Assembly: GCF_002902565.1 (NCBI RefSeq)
Contig: NZ_PPRC01000082.1
Location: 1 to 54,778 of the forward strand
Length of the DNA stretch: 54,778 nucleotides
DNA from: Staphylococcus petrasii
GTDB lineage: Bacteria > Bacillota > Bacilli > Staphylococcales > Staphylococcaceae
Reading direction: 5' to 3'
Position 1 is the first letter of the stretch. Every line of letters starts with the position of its first letter. Under the pieces are notes generated by a model, which did no database searches, was not told the DNA's origin, and saw only the letters and a program-made list of their open reading frames with translations. The translations under genes and the position numbers were made by a program. Of the stretch, positions 25,771-34,765 are shown in pieces.

Positions 25771-26112
25771 TTATTTAGCGGCTTTACGTTTGGCTAGTTT
25801 TTCTTTTAATTTTCTGTCTTGTTCTTCTTTGCGTCGTTTACGTTCTTCGTTACGTTTACGTAATCGCTCTTCTTCTTCAGGATCACGTGGTTTTTTCAGT
25901 TGTGCTGTAACTTTTTCCATTAATTCATCTTCAGTGAGTGCAGCTAGTGGGCGGTTGTTTACGAATGCGAATGTTTTACGACGTCCTGGGCCACAGTAAG
26001 ACTGGCAACCCACTTCGATTTCCGCTTCTGGATCTAATTTTTCTAGTTTTTTCTTTAACGATTTAAGATTTACTGCTTGGCATTCGTCGCAGATAAGGAA
26101 TTTGTTTTTCAT
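25771..26112 (-). CDS. DUF1450 small cysteine protein
   Basis: This 113-residue protein of the DUF1450 family (B. subtilis YuzB-like) has a thioredoxin-like ferredoxin layout. The family cysteines are CDECQAVN near residues 8-15 and [17 protein letters not shown] near 37-53, which could bind a cluster or metal. After residue 75 there is a long Glu/Lys/Arg tail of about 38 residues ([16 protein letters not shown] and onward), predicted helical and highly charged, making the protein longer than the roughly 80-residue core. The start at 26112 follows GGTGGGTGGAAA. It is monocistronic and its function is unknown. Confidence 0.83.
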   Translation of the reverse strand: MKNKFLICDECQAVNLKSLKKKLEKLDPEAEIEVGCQSYCGPGRRKTFAFVNNRPLAALTEDELMEKVTAQLKKPRDPEEEERLRKRNEERKRRKEEQDRKLKEKLAKRKAAK

Positions 26113-26381
26113 TTTCCACCCACCTTTCATTCAGACTGTAGTCAAACCCTTTCCTCTTTGTCACCTTATGCGTGCCTAGGTCATTTACCTATAGTAAACT
26201 CCCGTCGTTACGCATTTCATTTCCTCGATTGACAAGGGTTTTCTCTCAGTCTTTACACTTTAAATTATTTTATGAACAAGCTTTCATTTTTATAATTAGT
26301 TATCGTTTAATTTAACTCTAATTATTTTACTCTTTTTATTGGAAAATTCAAGCACTGGTTAAAAAGTCCGACATTTTCCCA

Positions 26382-26426
26382 ATAAAAAAAGCAAGACACT
26401 AACTTCCAAATCGAATTATGTCTTAC
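26382..26426 (-). terminator. mevalonate kinase operon terminator
   Basis: GCAAGACA (26391-26398) pairs with TGTCTTAC (26419-26426). On the minus strand T7 follows. It lies 17 bases past the mvaK2 stop. Confidence 0.75.
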
Positions 26427-26442
26427 TCGTTTATCTATTCTT

Positions 26443-27519
26443 TTATTGACCGTGATAAATTCTAAATTTAAGTGGTTTAATACCTTTAGCTTCCCATTCA
26501 TCGTAAATGCGCTGTTTATCAATACGGTTATCTATGATTGTAATACCGCAGTCGCCTCCACCAGCGCCAGAAGTTTTCGCAGCGCCACCAAAGCGTTCTC
26601 CAATATCACATAATAATTTTAAATTCTCTGTTTCAATATCTACCGTTGCTTCATTATCCATTTGTTGGATAATGCCACGGTTTTGACGTATCATCTTTTG
26701 CACGCCTTTAATATTGTTTGTTTTAAATGCATAAATTAAGTTTTCAACGCATGTATGCGATTGGTCTAAGAATTTCCCATAAAAAACAGGGTCAGATTTA
26801 AGGCGTTTCACTTCACTTACTAAATGAGGTGAAGATGCAGGTGAACCCGTCCAACCTATTAACACTTCCATATTCTCAGGTGCTTGAAGTGGTTCAATAT
26901 GAAGACCTGGCCAATTCTTCTCTAAAACATCTGTGACAGACGTTTCTTCCATCTGTTGTTTCACCCATTCATGATCAAAGGTGCTATACGCTAACCAGCC
27001 ACTATACACACTTACAGCGATATCTCCGCAAGAACTTAAACTTTGAAGACGCATGTTCGCAATAACAGCTAATTTATAAATATATAAATTAGATAATTGC
27101 ATATCATAAAATTCATTTAACACTTTCACGACAGAAACTAATACTGCAGCACTTGAACCTAAACCATATTTTTGACCTGAAGCATCATCTAAATTGCTAT
27201 CAATCGTCAAATGGAAATGCTTTAAGTGGATATTACAACTTCTAGCATACTGTTCAAAGACTTCAATCGCCGTTACCACGTATTTCAATTGGTTTGCGGC
27301 ATGTGCATCAGATATTTCAATTTTATCTTCATTGCGATAGAACGTTACTGGTTCGTAATGTAACGTTTTAGAATGAATGGTCCCTGACACTTCATTTGAA
27401 GCTTCAATTGCAGCCGTAACAAATCGGTCTACAGCAATTAAGACAGACTTATAGCCTGGCTCAGTTACTGCATATTCACCTGCTACATATAGTTTCCCGG
27501 GTGCTTTCACCTGAATCAT
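26443..27519 (-). CDS. mvaK2: phosphomevalonate kinase
   Basis: This GHMP-family kinase phosphorylates 5-phosphomevalonate to the diphosphate with ATP, the second kinase step of the mevalonate route to isopentenyl diphosphate. The protein has 358 residues. The N-terminus (MIQVKAPGKLYVAGEYAV) is the classic GHMP start. The ATP loop is KYGLGSSAAVLVSV, and the C-terminal motif GGAAKTSGAGGGDCGI is the third GHMP motif. It is last in mvaK1-mvaD-mvaK2, with a 12-base gap from mvaD. The product feeds undecaprenyl phosphate and menaquinone synthesis. Confidence 0.95.
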   Translation of the reverse strand: MIQVKAPGKLYVAGEYAVTEPGYKSVLIAVDRFVTAAIEASNEVSGTIHSKTLHYEPVTFYRNEDKIEISDAHAANQLKYVVTAIEVFEQYARSCNIHLKHFHLTIDSNLDDASGQKYGLGSSAAVLVSVVKVLNEFYDMQLSNLYIYKLAVIANMRLQSLSSCGDIAVSVYSGWLAYSTFDHEWVKQQMEETSVTDVLEKNWPGLHIEPLQAPENMEVLIGWTGSPASSPHLVSEVKRLKSDPVFYGKFLDQSHTCVENLIYAFKTNNIKGVQKMIRQNRGIIQQMDNEATVDIETENLKLLCDIGERFGGAAKTSGAGGGDCGITIIDNRIDKQRIYDEWEAKGIKPLKFRIYHGQ

Positions 27520-27531
27520 TATATCTCTTCC

Positions 27532-28515
27532 TTACTTAATTATTTCGACGCCTGAATGTGTAATGTCGCTTGTGATGATTTGTGCTTGGTCAAATGTTTC
27601 TAAAAATTTATCTACAATTGCTTGTTGGTTTTTCTTTTCAATTAATACTTTTACATTAGGGCCTGCGTCCATTGTAAAGTAACAAGGTAAGTCCGCTTCT
27701 CTACATTCATGTACAATACGCATTGCTTCATAGCTTTCTGGTACTAAATATGTAAATGGAGGTTGTGCACCTAAATTAGTTGCGTGCATACGTAAGCCAT
27801 TTGCTTCAATGACTTCACCCATACGTTTAAAGTCTTTCTTAGAAATCGCATCTTTAGTTTCTTTTAAATCTTCATCAACATGGTCTAACCAGTATTGGTA
27901 GAAACGAGATGTGTCACGTGTTAATGACATTCCTGAACGACTTGAAACTTTTTTAGATTTATTATTGATGACAACAAAAATCATGGCTAGGTCGTCTTCC
28001 CAACCATTTGCATCAATACTATGCGCATATGATGTAGCATCATCATGTCCCTTTTCCCATTCAGCGAAGCCACCGAAAATACTACGTGAAGCTGAACCAG
28101 AGCCACGACGTGCTAAACGTGATAAATCTTTATCAGATAAACCTAATTGTAGTGCTTCATTACAAGCACCAGCTAAAGCAGCATAAGCACTAGCTGAAGA
28201 CGCTAAACCTGCAGCTGTCGGTACGAAATTCTCACTTTCAATTAAAGCATGCGTTGTGATTCCTGCTTCTTTACGAATCATGTCCATATAACGTTGAATC
28301 TTTGCGCTTTCTTTCGCATCTACTTCTTCTCCGTTAAGGATTAATTGATCATGAGATAATGTTTCGTCAAAGGTTACTTTCGTTTCCGTATAAAAACGGT
28401 CTAACGTCACCGATAAACTGTTATTCATTGGGATGATTAACGCTTCATCTGCTTTGCCCCAATATTTAATCAGTGCTATATTCGTGTGTGCACGTGCTTT
28501 ACCACTTTGTTTCAA
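27532..28515 (-). CDS. mvaD: diphosphomevalonate decarboxylase
   Basis: MvaD converts mevalonate 5-diphosphate to isopentenyl diphosphate with loss of CO2 and use of ATP. It has 327 residues. The start region KARAHTNIALIKYWGKADE, the ATP loop AAGLASSASAYAALAGA and SGSASRSIFGGFAEW are family hallmarks. The catalytic Asp lies in CYFTMDAGPNVKVL. It sits between the two mevalonate kinase genes, 4 bases after mvaK1, and is expressed as one operon. Confidence 0.96.
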   Translation of the reverse strand: MKQSGKARAHTNIALIKYWGKADEALIIPMNNSLSVTLDRFYTETKVTFDETLSHDQLILNGEEVDAKESAKIQRYMDMIRKEAGITTHALIESENFVPTAAGLASSASAYAALAGACNEALQLGLSDKDLSRLARRGSGSASRSIFGGFAEWEKGHDDATSYAHSIDANGWEDDLAMIFVVINNKSKKVSSRSGMSLTRDTSRFYQYWLDHVDEDLKETKDAISKKDFKRMGEVIEANGLRMHATNLGAQPPFTYLVPESYEAMRIVHECREADLPCYFTMDAGPNVKVLIEKKNQQAIVDKFLETFDQAQIITSDITHSGVEIIK

Positions 28516-28519
28516 TGGT

Positions 28520-29443
28520 TTATCCTCCTAACTTTTCAATCCACGTATGTTGTGCGCCAGCTTTCTCAGCTGCTGAAACAATCGCTTTCGCTGTATTTAA
28601 CTCTTTAGCTAAAATCAGCATACTGCCTCCACGACCGCCACCTGTTAATTTACCTGCCACAGAGCCATGTTGTTCACCTAATTTCAACAACATTTCAATT
28701 TTATCATGACTCACTGTGAGCGTGCGTAAATCTGATTGGCATGCGTTAAATACTTCTGCTAATTGATCAAAGCTATGATGTTCAATTGCTTCACTTGCCG
28801 AATAAACTAAACTTCCAATATGTTCAACGACTTTCATATACTCTTCATCGTTATCACATAAACGATGAACATCTTCTACGGCTTGTTTTGTAGAGCCCTT
28901 AATTCCTGTATCAATGACTACCATATAACCATCTAAATCAAGAGATTTTAAGATTTCAACTTCGCCTTTTTGATACCAAACTGGCTGATTAGTTACAATC
29001 GTCTTCGTATCGATACCGCTTGGTTTACCATGCGCAATGCGTTCTGCCCAATCCGCATGTTCCAATAATTCTTTATCTGTTAACGGTAAGCCTAAATAAT
29101 CATAACTTGCTCTGATGAATGCAACTGCTACTGCAGCACTTGAACCTAAGCCTCTTGAAGGCGGTAAATTAGCTTGAATTTTAACTAACAACGGTTCTTC
29201 AACTTTTTTATTTTCAACAAAATGCCCAATTAACGATTTCAAATGTTCTGGCGCATCATATAATGGACCATCGTATACATCACTTTGAATCGCTGAATAG
29301 TTACCTTTTTCTAAACTTTCAATAAGCACTTTGACTTTTCCTGAAGTAAATGGGATTGCAATTGCCGGTTGCCCGAAAGTGACCGCATGCTCCCCGATTA
29401 ATATTATCTTCCCGTTAGACTCCCCATAGCCACGTTGTACCAT
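28520..29443 (-). CDS. mvaK1: mevalonate kinase
   Basis: MvaK1 is the GHMP-family kinase that makes 5-phosphomevalonate. It has 307 residues. Motif 1 is GKIILIGEHAVTFGQPAIAI, motif 2 is PPSRGLGSSAAVAVAFI and motif 3 is VAGKLTGGGRGGSMLIL. It is the first gene of the three-gene operon; the ATG follows AAAGGTGAGATATC. About 600 bases of non-coding DNA lie upstream and should hold the promoter. Confidence 0.95.
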   Translation of the reverse strand: MVQRGYGESNGKIILIGEHAVTFGQPAIAIPFTSGKVKVLIESLEKGNYSAIQSDVYDGPLYDAPEHLKSLIGHFVENKKVEEPLLVKIQANLPPSRGLGSSAAVAVAFIRASYDYLGLPLTDKELLEHADWAERIAHGKPSGIDTKTIVTNQPVWYQKGEVEILKSLDLDGYMVVIDTGIKGSTKQAVEDVHRLCDNDEEYMKVVEHIGSLVYSASEAIEHHSFDQLAEVFNACQSDLRTLTVSHDKIEMLLKLGEQHGSVAGKLTGGGRGGSMLILAKELNTAKAIVSAAEKAGAQHTWIEKLGG

Positions 29444-30058
29444 GATATCTCACCTTTAATATTCTTTCTGAAAATTATTTCGAGGCACGCATACGCATTT
29501 AAATGGCATATAACCTCAATTATGATAACGTACTCTTACGTTTTTTTAATTACCGTCAATCTATTTTCTGTTCTATAACAATTATGTTTTATGCCGGTAT
29601 AGTAAGTTCAAATATCCAAAATAAATTTAATAAAAATTTATGTTATAAAACTCATATCAATAAATAGTATAAAACTTTGTCAAAATTAGTTCAAAACTTA
29701 AAAATATTTATACCCTAAAAATCGATTTTATTAACATCGTTACAACACTTATTCTGTGTTAAACACTACTTTTTTAATTATCTTAGAGTTAATCATTGGA
29801 ATATTATGATGATTTCAATTCATCTTGAAAACACGCGATGACATTGTATTTATGAGTTTTCAAATCAGAAATTCCAATTTAACTTAAATTAGTCCACCTA
29901 AATAATATTACTATAAAAATAGGTAGGAATATAGCACTTTATAATAATTCCAATATATTATTCTACTTATTTTAACTTTTTCCTCCATTAAAAAAAGAGG
30001 CTAATTATTACCTCAAAAGTAATAAAAAACCTCTTTTTTATATCTATTCAATTAACGC
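29444..30058. other. long AT-rich gap upstream of mvaK1
   Basis: About 615 bases without a supported gene. The right part holds the mvaK1 promoter on the minus strand, which I could not place securely. The only clear structure is the lipL terminator at 29991-30039. Nothing else is distinguished. Confidence 0.5.
29985..30040 (-). terminator. pta-lipL terminator
   Basis: AAAAAAGAGG (29991-30000) pairs with CCTCTTTTTT (30030-30039). An inner ATTATTAC/GTAATAA hairpin extends it. The stem is flanked by A and T runs and could work in both directions; lipL ends 19 bases away. Confidence 0.8.
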
Positions 30059-30901
30059 TTACTTCTTATCCATTGAACGTGTCATTTTTTCATTACGATC
30101 AATCATTTTATCGAAATAACCTTCGTAACGTGTCCATTCATCATTAGTAATCTCATCCATATTGAGATTACCGCCTAAATCTTTAATGGCATGCAATAAT
30201 TGGAACATCACATCTTGAACTTTAATTTCGCGTCCAAGTAATGTTTCCAATGAAGCCATACATTCAGGTTGAATATCTGGATATATAAACTTAGTTGTTT
30301 CACCTTTAAGCGCACGTTCATAAAAGACACGCATCATTTCAGCACGTTCAGAACCAGAACCTTCAACACAAAGGTAGATTTGAACGGCTATACCGCCACG
30401 TACACGACGTTGTGAAATACCTGCAAATTTCTTGCCATCAATGCTTAAGTCGAACTTACCTGGACAATACGAATGTTCAATTTCTTTCGTATCAATTTCG
30501 ATATCTTCATTCTCAAACATTTTACAAATCAATAAATACATTACAGTGAATGCTTCATCAATTGTCGTTTCAGTTTGACCTTTAAAGATAAGTGAAATAT
30601 TTAAAACACCTTGATCGAGTACTACACCAAGGCCTCCAGAGTTTCTAACTATCGCATTATAACCGATTTCATCAGTTAAATACTGAATACCATCTTTAAG
30701 AAATGGCAAACGTGAATCATGAATACCTAGAATAACGGTATGTTGATGAATCCAAGTTCTCACAACATTACATGACAGGTCTTTACCTACGCTTTCTGAA
30801 AACGTGTCATCAAATGCAAATGACTGCATTGGCGCTAAACCAGAAGTATGGTCAACATAGCGCCAATCAATGTCATTAAAATATTTGCTTGCTAAATCCA
30901 T
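30059..30901 (-). CDS. lipL: octanoyl-[GcvH]:protein N-octanoyltransferase LipL
   Basis: LipL is an amidotransferase of the biotin/lipoate ligase fold. It moves octanoyl or lipoyl groups from the glycine-cleavage H protein to E2 subunits of 2-oxoacid dehydrogenases. The 280-residue protein carries RNSGGLGVVLDQGVLNIS and the conserved Cys146 in HSYCPGKFDLSIDGKKFAG, which serves as nucleophile in the B. subtilis enzyme; Lys159 is the usual active-site lysine. Its neighbour pta matches the B. subtilis ywfL-pta pairing. The start overlaps the pta stop by one base (TAATG). Confidence 0.9.
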   Translation of the reverse strand: MDLASKYFNDIDWRYVDHTSGLAPMQSFAFDDTFSESVGKDLSCNVVRTWIHQHTVILGIHDSRLPFLKDGIQYLTDEIGYNAIVRNSGGLGVVLDQGVLNISLIFKGQTETTIDEAFTVMYLLICKMFENEDIEIDTKEIEHSYCPGKFDLSIDGKKFAGISQRRVRGGIAVQIYLCVEGSGSERAEMMRVFYERALKGETTKFIYPDIQPECMASLETLLGREIKVQDVMFQLLHAIKDLGGNLNMDEITNDEWTRYEGYFDKMIDRNEKMTRSMDKK

Positions 30902-31890
30902 TATTGTAATGTTTGAGCAGCTGTGATGATTGATAAGTTATAAACGTCTTCAGTTGAGCAACCACGAGATAAGTCGTTAACAGGTGAATTTAAACCTTGT
31001 AATACAGGACCAACTGCGTCGAATCCGCCTAAACGTTGTGCAATTTTGTATCCAATGTTACCAGCTTCTAAGCTTGGGAATACGAATACGTTTGCATCAC
31101 CTTGGATTTTAGCGCCTGGTGCTTTTTTCTCAGCAACAGCAGGTACGATAGCAGCGTCGAATTGGAATTCACCATCGATAACTACGTTGTCTACTCCTTC
31201 AGATTCAACTTTTTCTTGAGCTAATTTAACTGCGTTAGCAACTTTTTCAACATCGTCAGATTTCGCAGAACCTTTAGTTGAGAAGCTTAACATAGCTACG
31301 CGTGGGTCCATGCCAAAGCTTTTAGCAGATTTAGCACTTTCAACAGCGATTTCAGCTAAATCAGAAGATTCTAATGTTGGGTTGATTGCGCAATCACCAA
31401 ATACATATTGTTGGTCATCTTTAATCATAAAGAAAATACCAGAAGTTTTAGATACACCTGGTTTTGTTTTAATGATTTGTAATGCAGGGCGAACAGTATC
31501 ACCAGTAGAATGTGCAGCACCACTTACTAAACCTTCAGCATGACCAGCATAAACTAACATTGTACCGAAGTAGTTAACGTTATCTAATAATTCTTTAGCT
31601 TGTTCTTCAGTTGCTTTGCCTTTACGACGTTCAACAAAAGATTTAACTAATTCAGGTTTTAATTCGCTTGTAGAAGGATTGATTACTTCGATATTTGAAA
31701 TATCTAATCCTTTTTCTTCAGCTAATTGTTTCACTTTGTCATTGTCACCTAAAACGATTGGTGTTACGTAGTCAGTTGCTTGTAATTTTGTAGCAGCTGT
31801 TAATACACGTTCATCTTCACCTTCAGGTAATACGATTTTTACATTTTTTCCTGAAAGTTTTTCTTGTAATACATCTAATAAACTAGACAT
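30901..31890 (-). CDS. pta: phosphate acetyltransferase
   Basis: Pta converts acetyl-CoA and phosphate to acetyl phosphate and CoA, the first step of overflow acetate production. The 329-residue single-domain form is normal for Firmicutes. Typical stretches are VLPEGEDERVLTAA near the start and SGAAHSTGDTVRPALQIIKT and GPVLQGLNSPVNDLSRGCS near the end. The gene is divergent from hemQ, with 174 bases between. It is the first gene of pta-lipL, linking acetyl-CoA use with lipoylation of the enzymes that make acetyl-CoA. Confidence 0.96.
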   Translation of the reverse strand: MSSLLDVLQEKLSGKNVKIVLPEGEDERVLTAATKLQATDYVTPIVLGDNDKVKQLAEEKGLDISNIEVINPSTSELKPELVKSFVERRKGKATEEQAKELLDNVNYFGTMLVYAGHAEGLVSGAAHSTGDTVRPALQIIKTKPGVSKTSGIFFMIKDDQQYVFGDCAINPTLESSDLAEIAVESAKSAKSFGMDPRVAMLSFSTKGSAKSDDVEKVANAVKLAQEKVESEGVDNVVIDGEFQFDAAIVPAVAEKKAPGAKIQGDANVFVFPSLEAGNIGYKIAQRLGGFDAVGPVLQGLNSPVNDLSRGCSTEDVYNLSIITAAQTLQ

Positions 31891-32064
31891 AATGCCCTCC
31901 TAAATAATTTCATAATAATATTTTGCAACCTAATTATACTGCATTTGTAGCGAGATTTCCATTTCACCAATTTGTAATCATTTAGGTATGTTTAACATTT
32001 CTCTTTATGATAAAATTTAACCTGTATTAAATGATAAATATCATATTTAAAGGAGCGATATATT

Positions 32065-32814
32065 ATGAGTGAAGCAGCCGAAACATTAGATGGTTGGTAT
32101 AGTCTTCATTTATTTTACGCTGTAGATTGGGCAACTTTCCGATTAGTGCCTGAAGATGAGCGTGAAGCAATGATTAAAGAATTTAAATCATTTATTAATG
32201 ATAAAGCAAGTGCTAGAGATGAACATGCTGGCGATTACGCGTTATATAACATTACTGGACAAAAAGCTGACATCTTATTATGGTACCTACGTCCAGAAAT
32301 GAAAGAATTAAATGCGATTGAAAATGAATTAAACAAACTTCGCATTGCTGATTTCTTTATTCAAACTTACTCATATGTATCAGTTATCGAATTAGGTAAC
32401 TATTTAGCTGGTAAATCTGACGAAGATCCTTACCAAAATCCACATATTAGAGCACGTTTATATCCAGAATTACCTAGATCAGAATATATCTGTTTCTATC
32501 CAATGGATAAACGTCGTAATGAAACATATAACTGGTATATGTTACCAATGGAAGAACGTAAAAAATTAATGTATAACCATGGTATGATTGGCCGTCAATA
32601 TGCTGGTAAAATCAAACAATTCATCACTGGTTCAGTAGGTTTCGACGATTTCGAATGGGGCGTAACATTATTCGCAGATGACGTTCTACAATTCAAAAAA
32701 ATCGTTTACGAAATGCGCTTTGATGAAACAACAGCACGCTACGGCGACTTCGGTAGTTTCTACATCGGCCATATCTTAAAAACAGACGACTTCGAAACAT
32801 TCTTCTCAATTTAA
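32065..32814 (+). CDS. hemQ: coproheme decarboxylase HemQ
   Basis: HemQ (ChdC) decarboxylates coproheme III to heme b in the coproporphyrin-dependent heme pathway of Gram-positive bacteria. The 249-residue protein has the chlorite-dismutase fold, which once led to misnaming. Family landmarks are [17 protein letters not shown], then [20 protein letters not shown] with the reactive Tyr, and [10 protein letters not shown] holding the proximal heme His. The ribosome site is AAAGGAGCG. It is monocistronic and divergent from pta, as in other staphylococci and Bacillus. Confidence 0.96.
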   Translation: MSEAAETLDGWYSLHLFYAVDWATFRLVPEDEREAMIKEFKSFINDKASARDEHAGDYALYNITGQKADILLWYLRPEMKELNAIENELNKLRIADFFIQTYSYVSVIELGNYLAGKSDEDPYQNPHIRARLYPELPRSEYICFYPMDKRRNETYNWYMLPMEERKKLMYNHGMIGRQYAGKIKQFITGSVGFDDFEWGVTLFADDVLQFKKIVYEMRFDETTARYGDFGSFYIGHILKTDDFETFFSI

Positions 32815-32873
32815 TAACATGTATAAGTTGAGACTAACCTCTCAAAAATAATTGCATATAAAGTTTGATTTAA

Positions 32874-32906
32874 ATGGTTTCTATCTTAAGGTAGAAACCA
32901 TTTTTT
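32874..32906 (+). terminator. hemQ terminator
   Basis: A perfect 10-bp stem, ATGGTTTCTA (32874-32883) with TAGAAACCAT (32892-32901), is followed by a T-run. Confidence 0.88.
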
Positions 32907-32929
32907 ATATTGAACATAAATATTTTAAG

Positions 32930-33270
32930 TTTCTAGGTAAAGAATTCTAGAAACGAACTACAAATAATGATGGATAAAAGTTGCGTCGTCTTGGATTATT
33001 GATAAATTTAATTGTTCACATACTTAAATACGTAGCTCTAGATGAATAATGAATGACTTGCTCGACTCTTGGCTTATTTATATATATTGAATACGCGTAC
33101 AATTGTCCATGTGTTAGGCGTTCTAAGATAGATAACGAAACGTAGTTGCGAAGACTCCTATGTTGATTATTAATGAACCTAAGTAGTTCTAAATGGATAA
33201 TGGAACGTAGTTGAGCGACGCCTGAGGGGTTTTTATTGATGAACGTAAGTGTATAAACACTTACGTAAGT
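32930..33270. repeat. tandem degenerate repeat units
   Basis: This stretch contains four or five decayed units built on the pattern TTCTAAGATGGATAACGAA followed by ACGTAGTTGCG and then CGACTC. They match the left arms of the palindromic elements nearby, so they look like halves of older copies. Small hairpins of the form AAGTGTATAAACACTTACG lie between them. No gene is supported. Confidence 0.6.
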
Positions 33271-33399
33271 AGTTCTAAGATGAATAACGAATGTCGTTGC
33301 GCGACTCTTGGCGGAAAAGAAAGAGCCTCAAGACTACAGGCTTGAGCCTTTCCCGCAAGAAAGCGTCGCAACAAAATGAGTAACATTCATCTAAGAACT
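33271..33399. repeat. nested palindromic element with alternative core, copy 1
   Basis: This 129-bp element has outer arms AGTTCTAAGATGAAT (33271-33285) and ATTCATCTAAGAACT (33385-33399). The core, 33296-33376, has GTTGCGCGAC at one end and GCGTCGCAAC at the other, with an inner CTCAAG/CTTGAG hairpin. The 81-base core recurs with one change at 41898-41978. The arms differ from those of that second copy, yet each copy keeps its own arm pairing. It shares the AAGATGAA-type terminus with the elements at 25.3 and 39.4 kb. Confidence 0.75.
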
Positions 33400-33405
33400 G
33401 CTTTA

Positions 33406-33473
33406 GAAGACCTTAGAAATCCCCACAGATTTATCTGTGAGGAATTTCTGGCTGAAACTGTACCCTAGGCAAG
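33406..33473. repeat. inverted partial copy of the 25.4-kb element core
   Basis: This 68-base stretch is the reverse complement, with a few changes, of the core at about 25390-25458, including the CACAGATTTATCTGTG hairpin. It lies directly beside the other palindromic element, so the two families are mixed in this gap. Confidence 0.7.
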
Positions 33474-33559
33474 CGCCTCAACTTAAGTGAAATGACAATC
33501 CATTTGAGAACCACTCAACTTAAGTGAGTGAACATCTATCTAAGAACGCCTTTTAAAGT

Positions 33560-33732
33560 AAATAAAATCACAATAGCCCGTAGATTCTGCATCTACGGGC
33601 TATATCCTATAATCTATATATATATAAGTATTATTTGTTAAAGGAAAGTACACTTCTATCTCAAAGTGTACTTCGTGTAGTATGTTTGGGAGAACTTAAT
33701 TACTACTCTGAACGTTAACACTATGAAAAATA
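33560..33732 (-). ncRNA. rsaA: candidate small RNA, RsaA-like
   Basis: On the minus strand three hairpins follow one another. The first is GUAGUA/UACUAC (33706-33677), with a large loop containing UUCUCCCAAAC. The second is AAGTACACTT/AAGTGTACTT (33646-33673). The last is a perfect 13-bp stem, ATAGCCCGTAGAT/ATCTACGGGCTAT (33573-33603), followed by TGTGATTTTATTT. A GGGTAG at 33744-33739 could be a sigma-B -10, with GTTAAC upstream, although the 17-base spacing is long. Loops with UCCC are typical of staphylococcal Rsa RNAs. As I recall, RsaA lies between the homologues of these same flanking genes in S. aureus. RsaA there represses mgrA. Both ends are estimates. Confidence 0.55.
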
Positions 33733-33744
33733 TTGTCGCTACCC

Positions 33745-33985
33745 AATATTATTCACAAATTGTTAACTAATTATTATTTAACCGAATTGTAATATTTTGA
33801 AACATTATAGAGAAATGTTGTTAATTATTTTTTAATTAAGTATATTACAACATTATGTTATTACCTTCTTATTAATTGTTGTTAACGAATTGTAATCATT
33901 TTATTTTTTAATTTTTCGTTAACGTAGTAGTCTTTTCAGTAGGCATCAACTATAATTATGTTACATAAATACGAATGGTGATGAA
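33745..33985. other. AT-rich promoter region of the ThrE-like genes
   Basis: About 240 bases, nearly all A and T, with several scattered GTTAAC and GAATTGTAAT motifs, some arranged as inverted pairs. They may be regulator sites for the exporter genes or for the small RNA. No gene is seen. Confidence 0.4.
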
Positions 33986-34753
33986 ATGAAACATATAGAT
34001 ACAAATGAAAACGCAAATGAAAAATTAATAAAAGACGTGGTTATGATCGCTGGACGTATTTTACTTGAATCCGGCGCTGAAGGCACACGTGTTGAAGATA
34101 CAATGACCCGTATTGCACGCAAATTAGGTTATTCTGAAAGCAATAGTTTCGTTACAAATACAGTCATACAATTCACATTACATAATGAATCTTATCCGCG
34201 AATTTTTAGAATTAATTCCCGCGACACAAATCTAATTAAAATTTCACAAGTTAATGAAATATCACGACAAATTACAAAAGGCAAAATCTCGCTCGAAGAT
34301 GCAAAGGCCAAACTCGAACATATTTATGTGGCTAAAAGAGATAGTAGCCTAACGTTCAAAGGTATTGCCGCTGCCATTATCGCTATCAGTTTCCTTTATT
34401 TACAAGGCGGCCAACTTATCGATGTGATCACTGCCCTATTAGCTGGTGGTTTGGGTTACTTAGTAGTTGAAATTTTAGACCGTCGATTACATGCTCAATT
34501 TATACCTGAATTCATAGGTTCATTAGTTATTGGTGTTATTTCAGTTTTAGGGCATTCTCTCGCCCCTAGTGGTGATTTAGCAACGATTATCATCGCTTCA
34601 GTAATGCCTATCGTCCCTGGAGTACTTATCACAAATGCCATCCAAGATTTATTTGGTGGGCATATGTTGATGTTTACGACGAAATCACTTGAAGCACTTG
34701 TTACCTCCTTCGGTATCGGTGCAGGTGTAGGTTCAGTGTTAATTTTAGTTTAG
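33986..34753 (+). CDS. threonine/serine exporter ThrE-like, N-terminal subunit
   Basis: This 255-residue protein of the DUF1212/ThrE family has an N-terminal soluble domain (AGRILLESGAEGTRVEDTMT, with the Glu/Arg motif of the family, then LGYSESNSFVTNTVIQFTL) and about five membrane helices in the C-terminal half. In Corynebacterium ThrE is one long protein exporting threonine and serine. Here, as in many Firmicutes and E. coli YjjP/YjjB, it is divided between this and the next gene. The substrate is inferred from the family. The gap to the second gene is 12 bases. Confidence 0.87.
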   Translation: MKHIDTNENANEKLIKDVVMIAGRILLESGAEGTRVEDTMTRIARKLGYSESNSFVTNTVIQFTLHNESYPRIFRINSRDTNLIKISQVNEISRQITKGKISLEDAKAKLEHIYVAKRDSSLTFKGIAAAIIAISFLYLQGGQLIDVITALLAGGLGYLVVEILDRRLHAQFIPEFIGSLVIGVISVLGHSLAPSGDLATIIIASVMPIVPGVLITNAIQDLFGGHMLMFTTKSLEALVTSFGIGAGVGSVLILV

Positions 34754-34765
34754 GAGTGTACACAC

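Noticed and set aside
32065-32814. Chlorite dismutase
   Set aside because: The fold is the same, but the YNWYMLP segment and the gene context beside pta fit coproheme decarboxylase HemQ.
33573-33603. Perfect 13-bp hairpin considered as part of an invertible or integration site
   Set aside because: It is better explained as the terminal stem of the minus-strand small RNA. No recombinase gene or duplicated flank is present.
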